A stretch of 53,484 nucleotides of DNA. Origin: Limosilactobacillus fastidiosus (lineage in GTDB: Bacteria > Bacillota > Bacilli > Lactobacillales > Lactobacillaceae). Each line of letters begins with the position of its first letter. The stretch's first letter is position 1. This document shows positions 39,246 through 47,689 of the stretch, piece after piece. Location: positions 1 to 53,484 of the forward strand of contig NZ_JACIUZ010000038.1 of NCBI RefSeq assembly GCF_014145505.1, written 5' to 3'. The position numbers were made by a program, and so were the translations under genes. Under the pieces are notes generated by a model. The model searched no databases. It saw nothing but the letters and a program-made list of their open reading frames with translations, and was not told the DNA's origin.

Positions 39246-39308
39246 ATTATAACTAAATAAAAAGAGACTAGAGAAATTTCTCTAGTCTCTTTTTATTTAG
39301 TTATAATT
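39245..39308. terminator. 64-bp perfect palindrome, bidirectional terminator of whiA and clpP
   Basis: Positions 39245-39276 are the exact reverse complement of 39277-39308, with no central spacer. It includes AAAAAGAGACTAGAGAAA and its complement, so each strand ends in a T-run. It begins on the last base of the whiA stop and includes two bases of the clpP stop codon, filling the whole gap between the two converging genes. Confidence 0.93.
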
Positions 39309-39900
39309 ACTTCAACTTAGAATTGTTTTCCATGATTCCATCAAGCAGACCATAATCAACAGCTTCTTGAGCGGTTAAGTAGTGGTCACGTTCGGTATCA
39401 CGGTTGATCTTTTCTATTGGTTGTCCTGAATTCTTAGCCAGAATTTCATTAATCATCTTCCGGGTCTTCAAGATTTCAGTAGCAGCAATTTCAATTTCAG
39501 TTTGTTGCCCTTGAGCACCACCAGATGGTTGGTGAATCAAGACTTGTGAGTGTGGTAAACCAAAACGCTTACCCTTAGCACCAGATGATACCAAGACGCT
39601 GGCCATTGAAGCAGCCATCCCAATAACAATAGTTTGGACATCAGACTTGATAAAGTTCATGGTATCGTAAATTGCCATTCCAGAGGTAACTACCCCACCT
39701 GGAGAATTAATGTACAGGTAAATATCCTTAGTAGAATCTTGCGCATCCAAGAAAAGCAATTGCGCAACAATTGAATTAGCCATTTCGTCTTCGATTGGAC
39801 CAGATAACATAATGATCCGATCCTTTAGAAGCCGTGAGTAAATGTCATATGCACGTTCACCACGAGATGATTGTTCAATGACAGTTGGAACTAAATTCAT
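39307..39900 (-). CDS. clpP: ATP-dependent Clp protease proteolytic subunit
   Basis: ClpP is the double-ring serine protease fed by ClpC, ClpE and ClpX ATPases. The 197-residue protein has the catalytic triad Ser98 (GMAASMA), His123 (LIHQP) and Asp172 (RDHYLT), and the [20 protein letters not shown] start. GGAGG lies ten bases before the ATG. The promoter is covered by a CtsR operator, so it should be induced by heat and protein damage. clpP next to whiA is the usual Firmicutes order, here convergent. Confidence 0.98.
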   Translation of the reverse strand: MNLVPTVIEQSSRGERAYDIYSRLLKDRIIMLSGPIEDEMANSIVAQLLFLDAQDSTKDIYLYINSPGGVVTSGMAIYDTMNFIKSDVQTIVIGMAASMASVLVSSGAKGKRFGLPHSQVLIHQPSGGAQGQQTEIEIAATEILKTRKMINEILAKNSGQPIEKINRDTERDHYLTAQEAVDYGLLDGIMENNSKLK

Positions 39901-39960
39901 AGTAAATTGGCCTCCTTTATTTTTAGCACTTGTTAGTCTTATTTGCTAACTTATGTGAAT

Positions 39961-39990
39961 ACTATACTCGTTTGGTCAAAAAAGGTCAAA
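39961..39990 (-). promoter_or_regulatory. clpP promoter with CtsR operator
   Basis: On the minus strand TTGACC (39989-39984), 17 bases, TATAGT (39966-39961). The plus strand reads GGTCAAA-AAA-GGTCAAA at 39974-39990, the tandem heptamer bound by the class III heat-shock repressor CtsR. It covers the -35 box and part of the spacer. Confidence 0.93.
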
Positions 39991-40057
39991 TGTTTTGCTA
40001 CGAAATAATTGACCTTTTTGCGGTAAAATTACTGTGATCTTACATATTAAATCAAAA

Positions 40058-40103
40058 GAGGTTACTAACTAGGCACTTAAAGTATTAGCTAGTTAGTAAC
40101 CTC
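40058..40103 (-). terminator. Terminator of the 37-aa gene
   Basis: Arms 40058-40072 and 40089-40103 pair perfectly over 15 bases (GAGGTTACTAACTAG). On the minus strand TTTTGATTT follows; there is no T-run on the plus strand. It lies 49 bases after the stop of the small minus-strand gene. Confidence 0.8.
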
Positions 40104-40151
40104 ACTATTCTCAATGGAGGATAAATAGTTAACCATAATTATTGCTGATTA

Positions 40152-40265
40152 TTAATGAGGGTCTTTAGCGATTAAAGCCAATTCAGTAGCAGCTGATTCT
40201 TTATCAAGAACTGTCCAGTCAGTATTATTGAATTTAACAATTGCTTCGAACATATTTTTAGTCAT
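40152..40265 (-). CDS. Small acidic protein of 37 aa, unknown
   Basis: The frame encodes MTKNMFEAIVKFNNTDWTV, then about 18 more residues ending AKDPH. I do not recognise it. It has six acidic and four basic residues, no membrane segment and no cysteine; the second half (DKESAATELALIA) could be one helix. Support for a real gene: AGAGG eight bases before the ATG, a promoter at 40330-40358 and a terminator at 40058-40103 that serve nothing else. It stands alone, upstream of clpP on the same strand. A regulatory RNA that happens to contain a short frame is the main alternative. Confidence 0.65.
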   Translation of the reverse strand: MTKNMFEAIVKFNNTDWTVLDKESAATELALIAKDPH

Positions 40266-40286
40266 AACAAATTACCTCTTTTTTAG

Positions 40287-40358
40287 TATTGGTGAGCTCT
40301 TTAATTACTTTCATCTTGATTGCAACTATATAGTACCTTATATTGGTATTACTTTCAA
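40287..40358 (-). promoter_or_regulatory. Promoter of the 37-aa gene with direct repeats
   Basis: TTGAAA (40358-40353), 17 bases, TACTAT (40335-40330) on the minus strand. The plus strand has ATTACTTTCA twice, at 40304-40313 and 40348-40357, and TATTGGT twice, at 40287-40293 and 40341-40347. One set overlaps the -35, the other lies in the leader, which suggests a repressor pair or an old duplication. Confidence 0.6.
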
Positions 40359-40482
40359 TTCATTTGTATCACAATTCTTTTAAAGGGGTTATTTTAAAAT
40401 GGTCTAGGTAAATTGGAGAGAAAAATTTAGCTACTAATTATTGCTGCAATAGGATCGAACGATTAGGGATTCTTTAGAAGGG

Positions 40483-40511
40483 TTGCTTTTTAATACCATG
40501 ACCGGTATAAT
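40483..40511 (+). promoter_or_regulatory. Promoter of the 43-aa gene
   Basis: TTGCTT (40483-40488), 17 bases, TATAAT (40506-40511). Nothing else on this strand lies between it and the 43-aa gene. Confidence 0.72.
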
Positions 40512-40558
40512 TGGAGCGTTAATTATTTTACGTTTAATATATTAAGGAGGCATTTGCT

Positions 40559-40690
40559 ATGCGTAAAGCACACCCATACGGCGTTCAAGGTCGTCGGCCA
40601 ATTGCTCCTAAGTACAAGCGAGCATTAAAGGAAAAAAAGATTGAAGCTATTCGTAAGTGGGCTAAGGAAAAGCCAGCTGAAGAAAAGTAA
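40559..40690 (+). CDS. Small basic protein of 43 aa, unknown
   Basis: The frame encodes MRKAHPYGVQGRRPIAPKYK followed by a lysine-rich helix with a single tryptophan and the end KPAEEK. There are 15 Arg or Lys against five Glu, a net charge of about +10, and no hydrophobic segment. An RNA- or ribosome-binding role would suit this composition but is only inferred. AAGGAGG lies eight bases before the ATG. The codons (AAG, CGT, GGT, GAA) resemble those of highly expressed neighbours, and a promoter and terminator frame it. I do not recognise a family. Confidence 0.8.
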   Translation: MRKAHPYGVQGRRPIAPKYKRALKEKKIEAIRKWAKEKPAEEK

Positions 40691-40708
40691 TTTAGCTTTA
40701 TAAAGCAT

Positions 40709-40745
40709 AAAAAGGTTGACTGGAGTGATTTTAGTCAACCTTTTT
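40709..40745 (+). terminator. Terminator of the 43-aa gene
   Basis: AAAAAGGTTGACT (40709-40721) pairs perfectly with AGTCAACCTTTTT (40733-40745). Confidence 0.9.
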
Positions 40746-40768
40746 ATTTTAATCTATAAAACTGGATA

Positions 40769-40801
40769 AAAAAACCATCGCTTACAAAGCGATGGTTTTT
40801 T
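40769..40801. terminator. Terminator after tRNA-Arg (symmetrical)
   Basis: AAAAAACCATCGCTT (40769-40783) pairs perfectly with AAGCGATGGTTTTTT (40787-40801), loop ACA. On the minus strand it ends the tRNA transcript; on the plus strand it backs up the preceding terminator. Confidence 0.88.
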
Positions 40802-40840
40802 AGGTGAAATATGTAATCAAAATCAAACACCATAAAAAAA

Positions 40841-40912
40841 TGCGCCCCCCGAGAGTCGAACTCGGATCTCGAGAACCGGAATCTCACGTGCGATCCATTA
40901 CACTAAGGGCGC
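40841..40912 (-). tRNA. tRNA-Arg (anticodon CCG)
   Basis: The minus strand folds as a tRNA: acceptor GCGCCCT with GGGGCGC and discriminator A; D arm GTGT/GCAC; anticodon arm TGAGA/TCTCG with loop TTCCGGT, so anticodon CCG reads CGG; T arm CCGAG/CTCGG with loop TTCGACT. The 72-nt gene does not encode CCA. CGG is much used for arginine in this window, so the tRNA should matter for translation here. Confidence 0.96.
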
Positions 40913-40925
40913 GTCAACAAATACT

Positions 40926-40954
40926 ATACTATCCTACTTCAAATATAATTGCAA
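40926..40954 (-). promoter_or_regulatory. tRNA-Arg promoter
   Basis: TTGCAA (40954-40949), 17 bases, TAGTAT (40931-40926) on the minus strand; transcription would start just before the tRNA 5' end at 40912. Confidence 0.72.
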
Positions 40955-40977
40955 TAACAAATTTAAAATTTTTGAAG

Positions 40978-40991
40978 TGATAACGCTTCCA
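40978..40991. promoter_or_regulatory. cre-like site upstream of gap
   Basis: TGATAACGCTTCCA agrees with the CcpA site core TGNAANCGNWNNCW at all but one position. It lies 200 bp before gap and between divergent promoters. The rest of the 278-bp spacer holds the palindrome AAGTCATGACTT (41077-41088) and a weak promoter TTGATA-18-TATTAA (41100-41129). Confidence 0.4.
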
Positions 40992-41190
40992 CAAGAAAAA
41001 TCAAACTTTTCGGTCTAATTAGATAGACAAGTTAGTGAATTGTGAGTATTATTAATACCGTAAGGTTGTAATTGCTAAGTCATGACTTGAGATAGATACT
41101 TGATATTGCTTAATTACAGTCAATATTAAGTAAATGTGATTGAGTTAGCAAAGACACTAATTATGTTTTCCTAAAGGAGGAAATTGCAGT

Positions 41191-42204
41191 ATGACTGTAA
41201 AGATTGGTATTAATGGTTTCGGCCGTATTGGTCGTTTGGCATTCCGTCGTATTCACGAACTTAACACTGATGATATCGAAGTTGTTGCTATTAACGACTT
41301 GACTTCACCAGAAATGTTAGCTTACTTACTTAAGTACGACTCAACTCAAGGTCGTTTTGATGGTGAAGTTTCATCAAATGACAAGGGTATCGTTGTTGAT
41401 GGTAAGGAATACCCTGTATACGCAGAACGTGACGCACGTAACATTCCTTGGGTAAAGAACGACGGTGTTGACTTTGTCCTTGAATGTACTGGTTTCTACA
41501 CTTCTGCAGAAAAGTCACAAGCTCACTTGGATGCCGGCGCAAAGCGTGTCCTTATTTCTGCACCTGCTGGTAACATTCCAACTGTTGTTCCTGGTGTTAA
41601 CTTGGATACTTTGAAGGCTGACGATAAGATTGTTTCAGCTGGTTCATGTACCACTAGTTGTCTTGCACCAATGGCATACTGGTTGAACAAGAACTTCGGT
41701 ATCAAGGTTGGTACTATGACCACTGTTCATGCTTACACTGGTAGCCAAGCTGTTCTTGACCAACCACGTGGTAAGAAGTTCCGCAACAACCGTGCCGCTG
41801 CTGTTAACACTATTCCTCACTCAAGTGGTGCTGCTAAGGCTATCGGTCTTGTTATTCCTGAATTGAATGGTAAGCTTTCAGGTCACGCACAACGTGTTGC
41901 AGTTCCTGATGGCTCATTAACTGAACTTGTTACTATCATGGACAAGAAGGTTTCTGTTGATGATGTTAACAACGCTATGAAGGAAGCATCTAAGGATAAC
42001 CCAGCATTCGGTTACACTGATGACCCAATTGTTTCAAGTGATATTATTGGTTCTACTTTTGGTTCTGTATTTGATCCATCACAAACCGAAATTATGGAAG
42101 GCGAAGATGGTACTCAATTAGTTAAGACTGTTGCATGGTACGACAACGAAAATGGTTTCACTTGCAACATGATCCGGACTTTGCTTCACTTCGCAAGTCT
42201 TTAA
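41191..42204 (+). CDS. gap: Glyceraldehyde-3-phosphate dehydrogenase
   Basis: GAPDH oxidises glyceraldehyde 3-phosphate to 1,3-bisphosphoglycerate with NAD. The 337-residue protein begins [17 protein letters not shown] (Rossmann loop) and has the catalytic [12 protein letters not shown] (about residues 151-162, nucleophile in SCTT; the usual SNASCTTN is slightly altered) and WYDNENGF near the C terminus. AAAGGAGG precedes the start. Codon use is among the most biased in the window. It heads a cluster gap-pgk-tpiA-eno. The central glycolytic regulator gene cggR, often first in this operon, is absent; a tRNA gene lies there on the other strand. Confidence 0.98.
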   Translation: MTVKIGINGFGRIGRLAFRRIHELNTDDIEVVAINDLTSPEMLAYLLKYDSTQGRFDGEVSSNDKGIVVDGKEYPVYAERDARNIPWVKNDGVDFVLECTGFYTSAEKSQAHLDAGAKRVLISAPAGNIPTVVPGVNLDTLKADDKIVSAGSCTTSCLAPMAYWLNKNFGIKVGTMTTVHAYTGSQAVLDQPRGKKFRNNRAAAVNTIPHSSGAAKAIGLVIPELNGKLSGHAQRVAVPDGSLTELVTIMDKKVSVDDVNNAMKEASKDNPAFGYTDDPIVSSDIIGSTFGSVFDPSQTEIMEGEDGTQLVKTVAWYDNENGFTCNMIRTLLHFASL

Positions 42205-42229
42205 TCTAATTGCTTAAATAAGCTAAATG

Positions 42230-42263
42230 AAAGGTGGGAGGAGGAAACTCCAACCACCTTTTT
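42230..42263 (+). terminator. Hairpin between gap and pgk
   Basis: AAAGGTGG (42230-42237) pairs with CCACCTTT (42254-42261) with an inner GGAG/CTCC pair; TTTTTC follows. It could uncouple gap from pgk, giving extra gap message. Confidence 0.78.
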
Positions 42264-42291
42264 CTTCACAGAGAAGGAGGAAACATAATTC

Positions 42292-43503
42292 ATGGCAAAA
42301 TTAACTGTTGAAGATTTACCTCTCGAAGGTAAGAAGGTTTTAATGCGGGTCGACTTTAATGTCCCAATTAGTGACGATGGTAGTAAGGTTGAAGATGATA
42401 ACCGGATCGTTGCTGCATTACCAACTATTAAGTATGTTATTGATCACAATGGTAAGGCAATCTTGTTCTCACACCTTGGCCGAATCAAGAAGGAAGAAGA
42501 CAAGCCTGCTAAGTCACTAAAGGCTGTTGCAGAACGTCTTTCTGAATTACTTGATAAGCCAGTTAAGTTTGTTCCAGTTACTGAAGGTAAGGAACTGGAA
42601 GATGCTATTGACGAACTTAAAGACGGTGATGTATTACTTGTTCAAAATACTCGTTATGAAGATGTTAAGGATGGCGAATACGTAAAGCGTGAATCAGGTA
42701 ATGATCCTGAATTAGGTAAGTACTGGGCATCCCTTGGTGACGTTTTCGTTAACGATGCCTTTGGTACTGCTCACCGGAAGCATGCGTCAAACGTTGGAAT
42801 TGCCACTAACATGCCAGGAAAAGCTGCTGCTGGTTACTTAATGCAAAAAGAAATCAAGTTCTTGGGTGATGCTGTTGATAACCCTGAACGCCCATTTGTT
42901 GCTATTCTTGGTGGTGCTAAGGTATCTGACAAGATTGGTGTTATTGATAACCTCCTTGAAAAGGCTGACAAGATCATCATTGGTGGTGGAATGGCATATA
43001 CATTCTATGCTGCTAAGGGGATTAAGACTGGTGACTCACTTGTTGAAAAAGACAAGATTGATGTTGCTAAGAAGATCCTTGAAAAGGCTGGTGACAAGTT
43101 GGTTCTTCCAATTGATAACGTTGTAGCTGACAAGTTCGATAATGATGCTAATACCAAGGTTGTTGAAGGCGACATTGATGATGGCTGGATGGCCCTTGAT
43201 ATTGGCCCAAAGTCCATTAAGGAATTTGAAGATGTATTGAAGAATGCTAAGACTGTTGTTTGGAACGGTCCTATGGGTGTCTTTGAAAAACCTAACTTTG
43301 CTAAGGGAACCCTTGAAATTGGTAAGTTCCTTGGTACTTTAAGTGACGCTACTACTATCGTTGGTGGTGGTGACTCAACTGCCGCCGTTAAACAATTGGG
43401 TGTTGCTGACAAACTTACCCACATTTCCACTGGTGGTGGTGCTTCATTAACCTACCTTGAAGGTAAGGCTTTGCCAGGAATTGCTGCAATTTCTGAAAAG
43501 TAA
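42292..43503 (+). CDS. pgk: Phosphoglycerate kinase
   Basis: PGK transfers phosphate from 1,3-bisphosphoglycerate to ADP, a main ATP-forming step in fermentation. The 403-residue protein has [13 protein letters not shown] (about residues 14-26), HLGRIK (about 62), [14 protein letters not shown] (about 202), and the nucleotide-binding GGGDSTAAV (about 360-368). GAAGGAGG lies ten bases before the ATG. Codon bias is strong, like gap and eno. It lies 87 bp after gap, beyond a terminator-like hairpin, and 171 bp before tpiA. Confidence 0.98.
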   Translation: MAKLTVEDLPLEGKKVLMRVDFNVPISDDGSKVEDDNRIVAALPTIKYVIDHNGKAILFSHLGRIKKEEDKPAKSLKAVAERLSELLDKPVKFVPVTEGKELEDAIDELKDGDVLLVQNTRYEDVKDGEYVKRESGNDPELGKYWASLGDVFVNDAFGTAHRKHASNVGIATNMPGKAAAGYLMQKEIKFLGDAVDNPERPFVAILGGAKVSDKIGVIDNLLEKADKIIIGGGMAYTFYAAKGIKTGDSLVEKDKIDVAKKILEKAGDKLVLPIDNVVADKFDNDANTKVVEGDIDDGWMALDIGPKSIKEFEDVLKNAKTVVWNGPMGVFEKPNFAKGTLEIGKFLGTLSDATTIVGGGDSTAAVKQLGVADKLTHISTGGGASLTYLEGKALPGIAAISEK

Positions 43504-43517
43504 TATATAATAAGGGG

Positions 43518-43617
43518 AGAAAGTTTACGGGTTCGTTTATTGCCGCACTACTAACTTTCTGTAAGTCCCGTGATATAGGGTCCAAGTACTCGGAAGGTTC
43601 CGGGTGGTTGGACCTAT
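43518..43617 (+). other. Structured spacer between pgk and tpiA
   Basis: AGAAAGTT (43518-43525) can pair with AACTTTCT (43553-43560). The adjacent TACGGG (43526-43531) can pair with CCCGTG (43567-43572). The two helices interlock as in a pseudoknot, or are alternatives. A third stem, GGTCCAA with TTGGACC (43579-43585 and 43607-43613), carries an inner CGGAA/TTCCG and is followed by TATTTG, like a weak terminator. The function is unknown; attenuation of tpiA or message processing are possibilities. Confidence 0.5.
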
Positions 43618-43674
43618 TTGTGTATTGTGGATGATTTATACTACAGTACCGCTATAGTGAAAAGGAGTGATTTT

Positions 43675-44424
43675 ATGAGGGTGCCAATTATTGCTGGTAA
43701 TTGGAAAATGAACAAAACGGTGGCTGAATCAGTTGAGTTTGTTAAAAAGATAAGGGAACAGTTACCACCGGCAAATCAGTTGGAAACAGCACTTGCAGGA
43801 CCAACCCTCTCCTTAGTTTCAATGAGAGAAGCTGCTGACGGTTCCCCGCTAAAAATCGCTGCCGAAAACTGCTATTATAAAAATGAAGGTGCCTATACTG
43901 GGGAGACAAGTCCCTATGCTTTATATCAAGCAGGCATTCATCATGTAATCCTTGGACACTCTGAGCGGCGAAAATACTTTCATGAAACCGATGAAATTAT
44001 AAATAAGAAGATCAAAGCAGCTTTGACTGACCATCTTTGCCCCATTGTCTGCTGTGATGATACAATGGGGCGCCGAACAGCCGGTAAGAAGGTTCATTGG
44101 GTGGTTAACCAGATCTTATCTGACGCTAAGGGGCTTTCGAGTGATGAAATTAGGCACGTAACCATCGCCTATGAACCAAGTTGGGCAATTGGTACTGGTC
44201 AAAGTGCCGATCCAGATGAAGCAGAGGAAGGATGCTACTTAATTCGGCAAACGATTGCCTACATGTATGGGAAAGAAGTTGCTGGTGATGTTCGGGTCCT
44301 TTATGGTGGTAGTGTCACGACTTCAAATATCAATGCGCTAATGGCTAGTCGAGACATTGATGGGGTCTTAGTAGGCGGTGCAAGTTTAGATCCTGAAACA
44401 TTTTTACGGTTAGTTAACCACTAA
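43675..44424 (+). CDS. tpiA: Triose-phosphate isomerase (divergent)
   Basis: TPI interconverts dihydroxyacetone phosphate and glyceraldehyde 3-phosphate. The 249-residue protein keeps the catalytic Asn/Lys (GNWKMN), His and Glu (VILGHSERRKYF, IAYEPSWAIGTG). Several usually fixed positions differ: the loop-6 hinge reads EPSW, not EPVW; it closes with GTGQ, not GTGK; and the CIGE/CVGE segment reads CCDDT. Codons are far less biased than in gap, pgk and eno, with many AAA and CGG. The start at 43675 follows AAAGGAG. In phosphoketolase fermenters TPI is off the main route, which may explain relaxed expression; that is inference. Confidence 0.93.
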   Translation: MRVPIIAGNWKMNKTVAESVEFVKKIREQLPPANQLETALAGPTLSLVSMREAADGSPLKIAAENCYYKNEGAYTGETSPYALYQAGIHHVILGHSERRKYFHETDEIINKKIKAALTDHLCPIVCCDDTMGRRTAGKKVHWVVNQILSDAKGLSSDEIRHVTIAYEPSWAIGTGQSADPDEAEEGCYLIRQTIAYMYGKEVAGDVRVLYGGSVTTSNINALMASRDIDGVLVGGASLDPETFLRLVNH

Positions 44425-44491
44425 ATGCTTGTTTTTGGATGCACAAAATAATACAATATTAATGAAATAGCGCGACTGCTATCGAATTTAA

Positions 44492-45835
<1,344 letters not shown>

Positions 45836-45855
45836 TTTAATTAGCACTAAAATGT

Positions 45856-45906
45856 AAATAGGTTCCTTGCATCTGGGCAAATCTGGATGTAAGGAACCTA
45901 TTTTTT
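45856..45906 (+). terminator. eno terminator
   Basis: Arms 45856-45873 and 45886-45903 pair over 18 bases with one wobble; TTTTTT follows. Confidence 0.93.
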
Positions 45907-45974
45907 GCTTTTTAAGTTGAACGATTACTCTTTTGACTATCCTAATTAATGATGAGAAAACGATGAGAAGGATC

Positions 45975-46003
45975 TTGGCAATTGATAATTCATATAATAT
46001 AAT
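45975..46003 (+). promoter_or_regulatory. Promoter of the 46-kb permease
   Basis: TTGGCA (45975-45980), 17 bases, TATAAT (45998-46003). Confidence 0.8.
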
Positions 46004-46040
46004 TTGAAAAGTTATAGTTTGAGAAAAGGATTTGATACTA

Positions 46041-47426
46041 GTGAAAGATTCTGCGCCAAAATTACGGCGATCAATGACTGCTAACCAGATGGAAATGATT
46101 TCCTTGGGAGGCGCTATCGGTGTTGGGTTATTTATGGGATCAACTTCAACGATTAAGTGGACGGGACCTTCAGTTCTTTTAGCGTACGCATTCGTTGGCT
46201 TAATTCTTTATATCGTTATGCGGGCCCTAGGGGAAATGATTTATATTAATCCAGGAACTGGTTCCTTTGCAGATTATGCTACCGAATATGTTCATCCTCT
46301 TGCTGGATATCTTGCTAAGTGGGCAAATGTTTTTGAGTACATTGTAGTGGGAATGTCAGAAGTGGTTGCTGCGACGGAATACCTGAAATTTTGGTGGCCA
46401 CATATGCATACATGGATTGCCGGAGTGATAATCATTGTCTTTTTGGTATTAGCTAATCTTGCTAGTGCTAAGGCGTACGGTTCACTTGAATTTTGGTTTG
46501 CGATGATTAAGGTCGTCACCATTATTTTCATGATTTTTCTTGGGTTTATGGTGATCCTTTTTGGCTTTGGTAATGGTGGCCATCCGACAGGCTTTAGTAA
46601 TTTATGGGCACATGGTGGTTTCTTTACCGGTGGGGTTAGTGGTTTCTTCTTCTCAATGTCAATCGTCGTTGGTTCATATGAAGGGATTGAACTATTAGGA
46701 ATTTCTGCTGGTGAGGTTGCCAATCCGCAAAAAGCAATTATCAAATCGGTTAAGTCCGTTCTTTTCCGGATTTTAATCTTTTATGTTGGTGCTATTTTTG
46801 TAATTGTTACGATCTATCCGTGGGATAAGTTAAGTAGTGTTGGCTCACCGTTTGTTTCGACTTTCGCTAAGGTTGGAATTACTGCCGCAGCCTCTATTAT
46901 TAACTTTGTTGTTTTAACGGCTGCTCTTTCTGGGGCTAACTCTGGGATCTATAGTTCAAGCCGAATGTTATTCAAGCTTTCGCATGAAGGGGATGCACCA
47001 AAGGTTTTTGGTCGACTTTCTAAACGAATTGTTCCAAATGCGGCGATCTTAGGAATCTCTGGTGGAATCTTAATTGGATTCATTATTGATATGATTTCAT
47101 CTGCTTATAGCCATTCAACCTCTGATATGTTTGTGGTTGTCTTTAGTTCATCCGTTTTGCCGGGAATGATTCCGTGGTTTGTAATTTTACTTGCTGAATT
47201 ACGTTTCCGGAAGAATAATCCTGACTTAATGACAGAGCACCCATTTAAGTTACCCCTTTACCCGTTCTCTAATTACTTTGCGTTTATAATGCTAATTGTA
47301 ATCGTGATCTTTATGTTTATTAATCCTGATACACGAATTTCTGTTATTGTGGGGGCGATTGTTCTGGTTGTTGCAACGACCGTTTACCTGATTCGTCATG
47401 GCTTGAGTAAACCAACAGTTAAATGA
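46041..47426 (+). CDS. APC-superfamily amino-acid permease (AAT type)
   Basis: The 461-residue protein has 12 hydrophobic segments. It shows the helix-1 motif of the amino-acid transporter family, ISLGGAIGVGLFMGSTSTI (about residues 20-38), the MRALGEM segment (about 61) and YEGIELLGISAGEVANPQKAI (about 213-233). These features place it among proton symporters for amino acids such as those for lysine, histidine, aromatic residues or GABA; the substrate cannot be fixed. The likely start is GTG at 46041, ten bases after AAAGGA; TTG at 46032 is too close to that site. It has its own promoter and is monocistronic. Confidence 0.9.
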   Translation: MKDSAPKLRRSMTANQMEMISLGGAIGVGLFMGSTSTIKWTGPSVLLAYAFVGLILYIVMRALGEMIYINPGTGSFADYATEYVHPLAGYLAKWANVFEYIVVGMSEVVAATEYLKFWWPHMHTWIAGVIIIVFLVLANLASAKAYGSLEFWFAMIKVVTIIFMIFLGFMVILFGFGNGGHPTGFSNLWAHGGFFTGGVSGFFFSMSIVVGSYEGIELLGISAGEVANPQKAIIKSVKSVLFRILIFYVGAIFVIVTIYPWDKLSSVGSPFVSTFAKVGITAAASIINFVVLTAALSGANSGIYSSSRMLFKLSHEGDAPKVFGRLSKRIVPNAAILGISGGILIGFIIDMISSAYSHSTSDMFVVVFSSSVLPGMIPWFVILLAELRFRKNNPDLMTEHPFKLPLYPFSNYFAFIMLIVIVIFMFINPDTRISVIVGAIVLVVATTVYLIRHGLSKPTVK

Positions 47427-47436
47427 TTTAAACTAG

Positions 47437-47469
47437 GTGAGGCCGGAAAAACATTTTTTCTGGCCTCAT
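47437..47469 (+). terminator. Hairpin after the permease
   Basis: GTGAGGCC-GAAAAA pairs with TTTTTC-GGCCTCAT around a short loop (47437-47451 and 47454-47469), with one mismatch. There is no T-run after the stem, so it is a weak terminator or a 3' stabiliser. Confidence 0.55.
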
Positions 47470-47508
47470 CCTGTTATTAAGAGTCTCCAAGCTTATAGAG
47501 TCTAATCG

Positions 47509-47630
47509 CAGAAATTAACCAGCTCCTTAGAGCCTAACGACGAATGATTCTGATGATTTCATCATCATTCGTCGTTTTCGGTTAGCCAATCAAGCTCTTG
47601 AAAAGGTTAATTATCAGCTTCTATTTTTTT
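47509..47630 (+). repeat. Large imperfect palindrome ending in a T-run
   Basis: Nested complementary pieces read inward: AGAA, ATTAACC, AGAGC, CTAAC and a perfect 13-base core AACGACGAATGAT (47536-47548) with its partner at 47564-47576. The right arm returns through GGTTAG, GCTCT, GGTTAAT and TTCT to TTTTTTT at 47624-47630. It fills most of the gap before the ClC gene. It acts as a terminator at least on paper and has the look of a MITE-like element. Confidence 0.6.
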
Positions 47631-47689
47631 ATCTTAATTGATGTAGTACAATACTTTGTTGTATCTTTTGAGGAAAGTTGTGAGATAGA

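Noticed and set aside
39245-39308. Palindrome as one unit of a CRISPR or repeat array
   Set aside because: It occurs once, without spacers or neighbouring cas genes.
43579-43617. A T-box before tpiA, suggested by GGGTGG near a terminator-like stem
   Set aside because: No stem I, specifier loop or proper T-box sequence is present, and tpiA is not an amino-acid gene.
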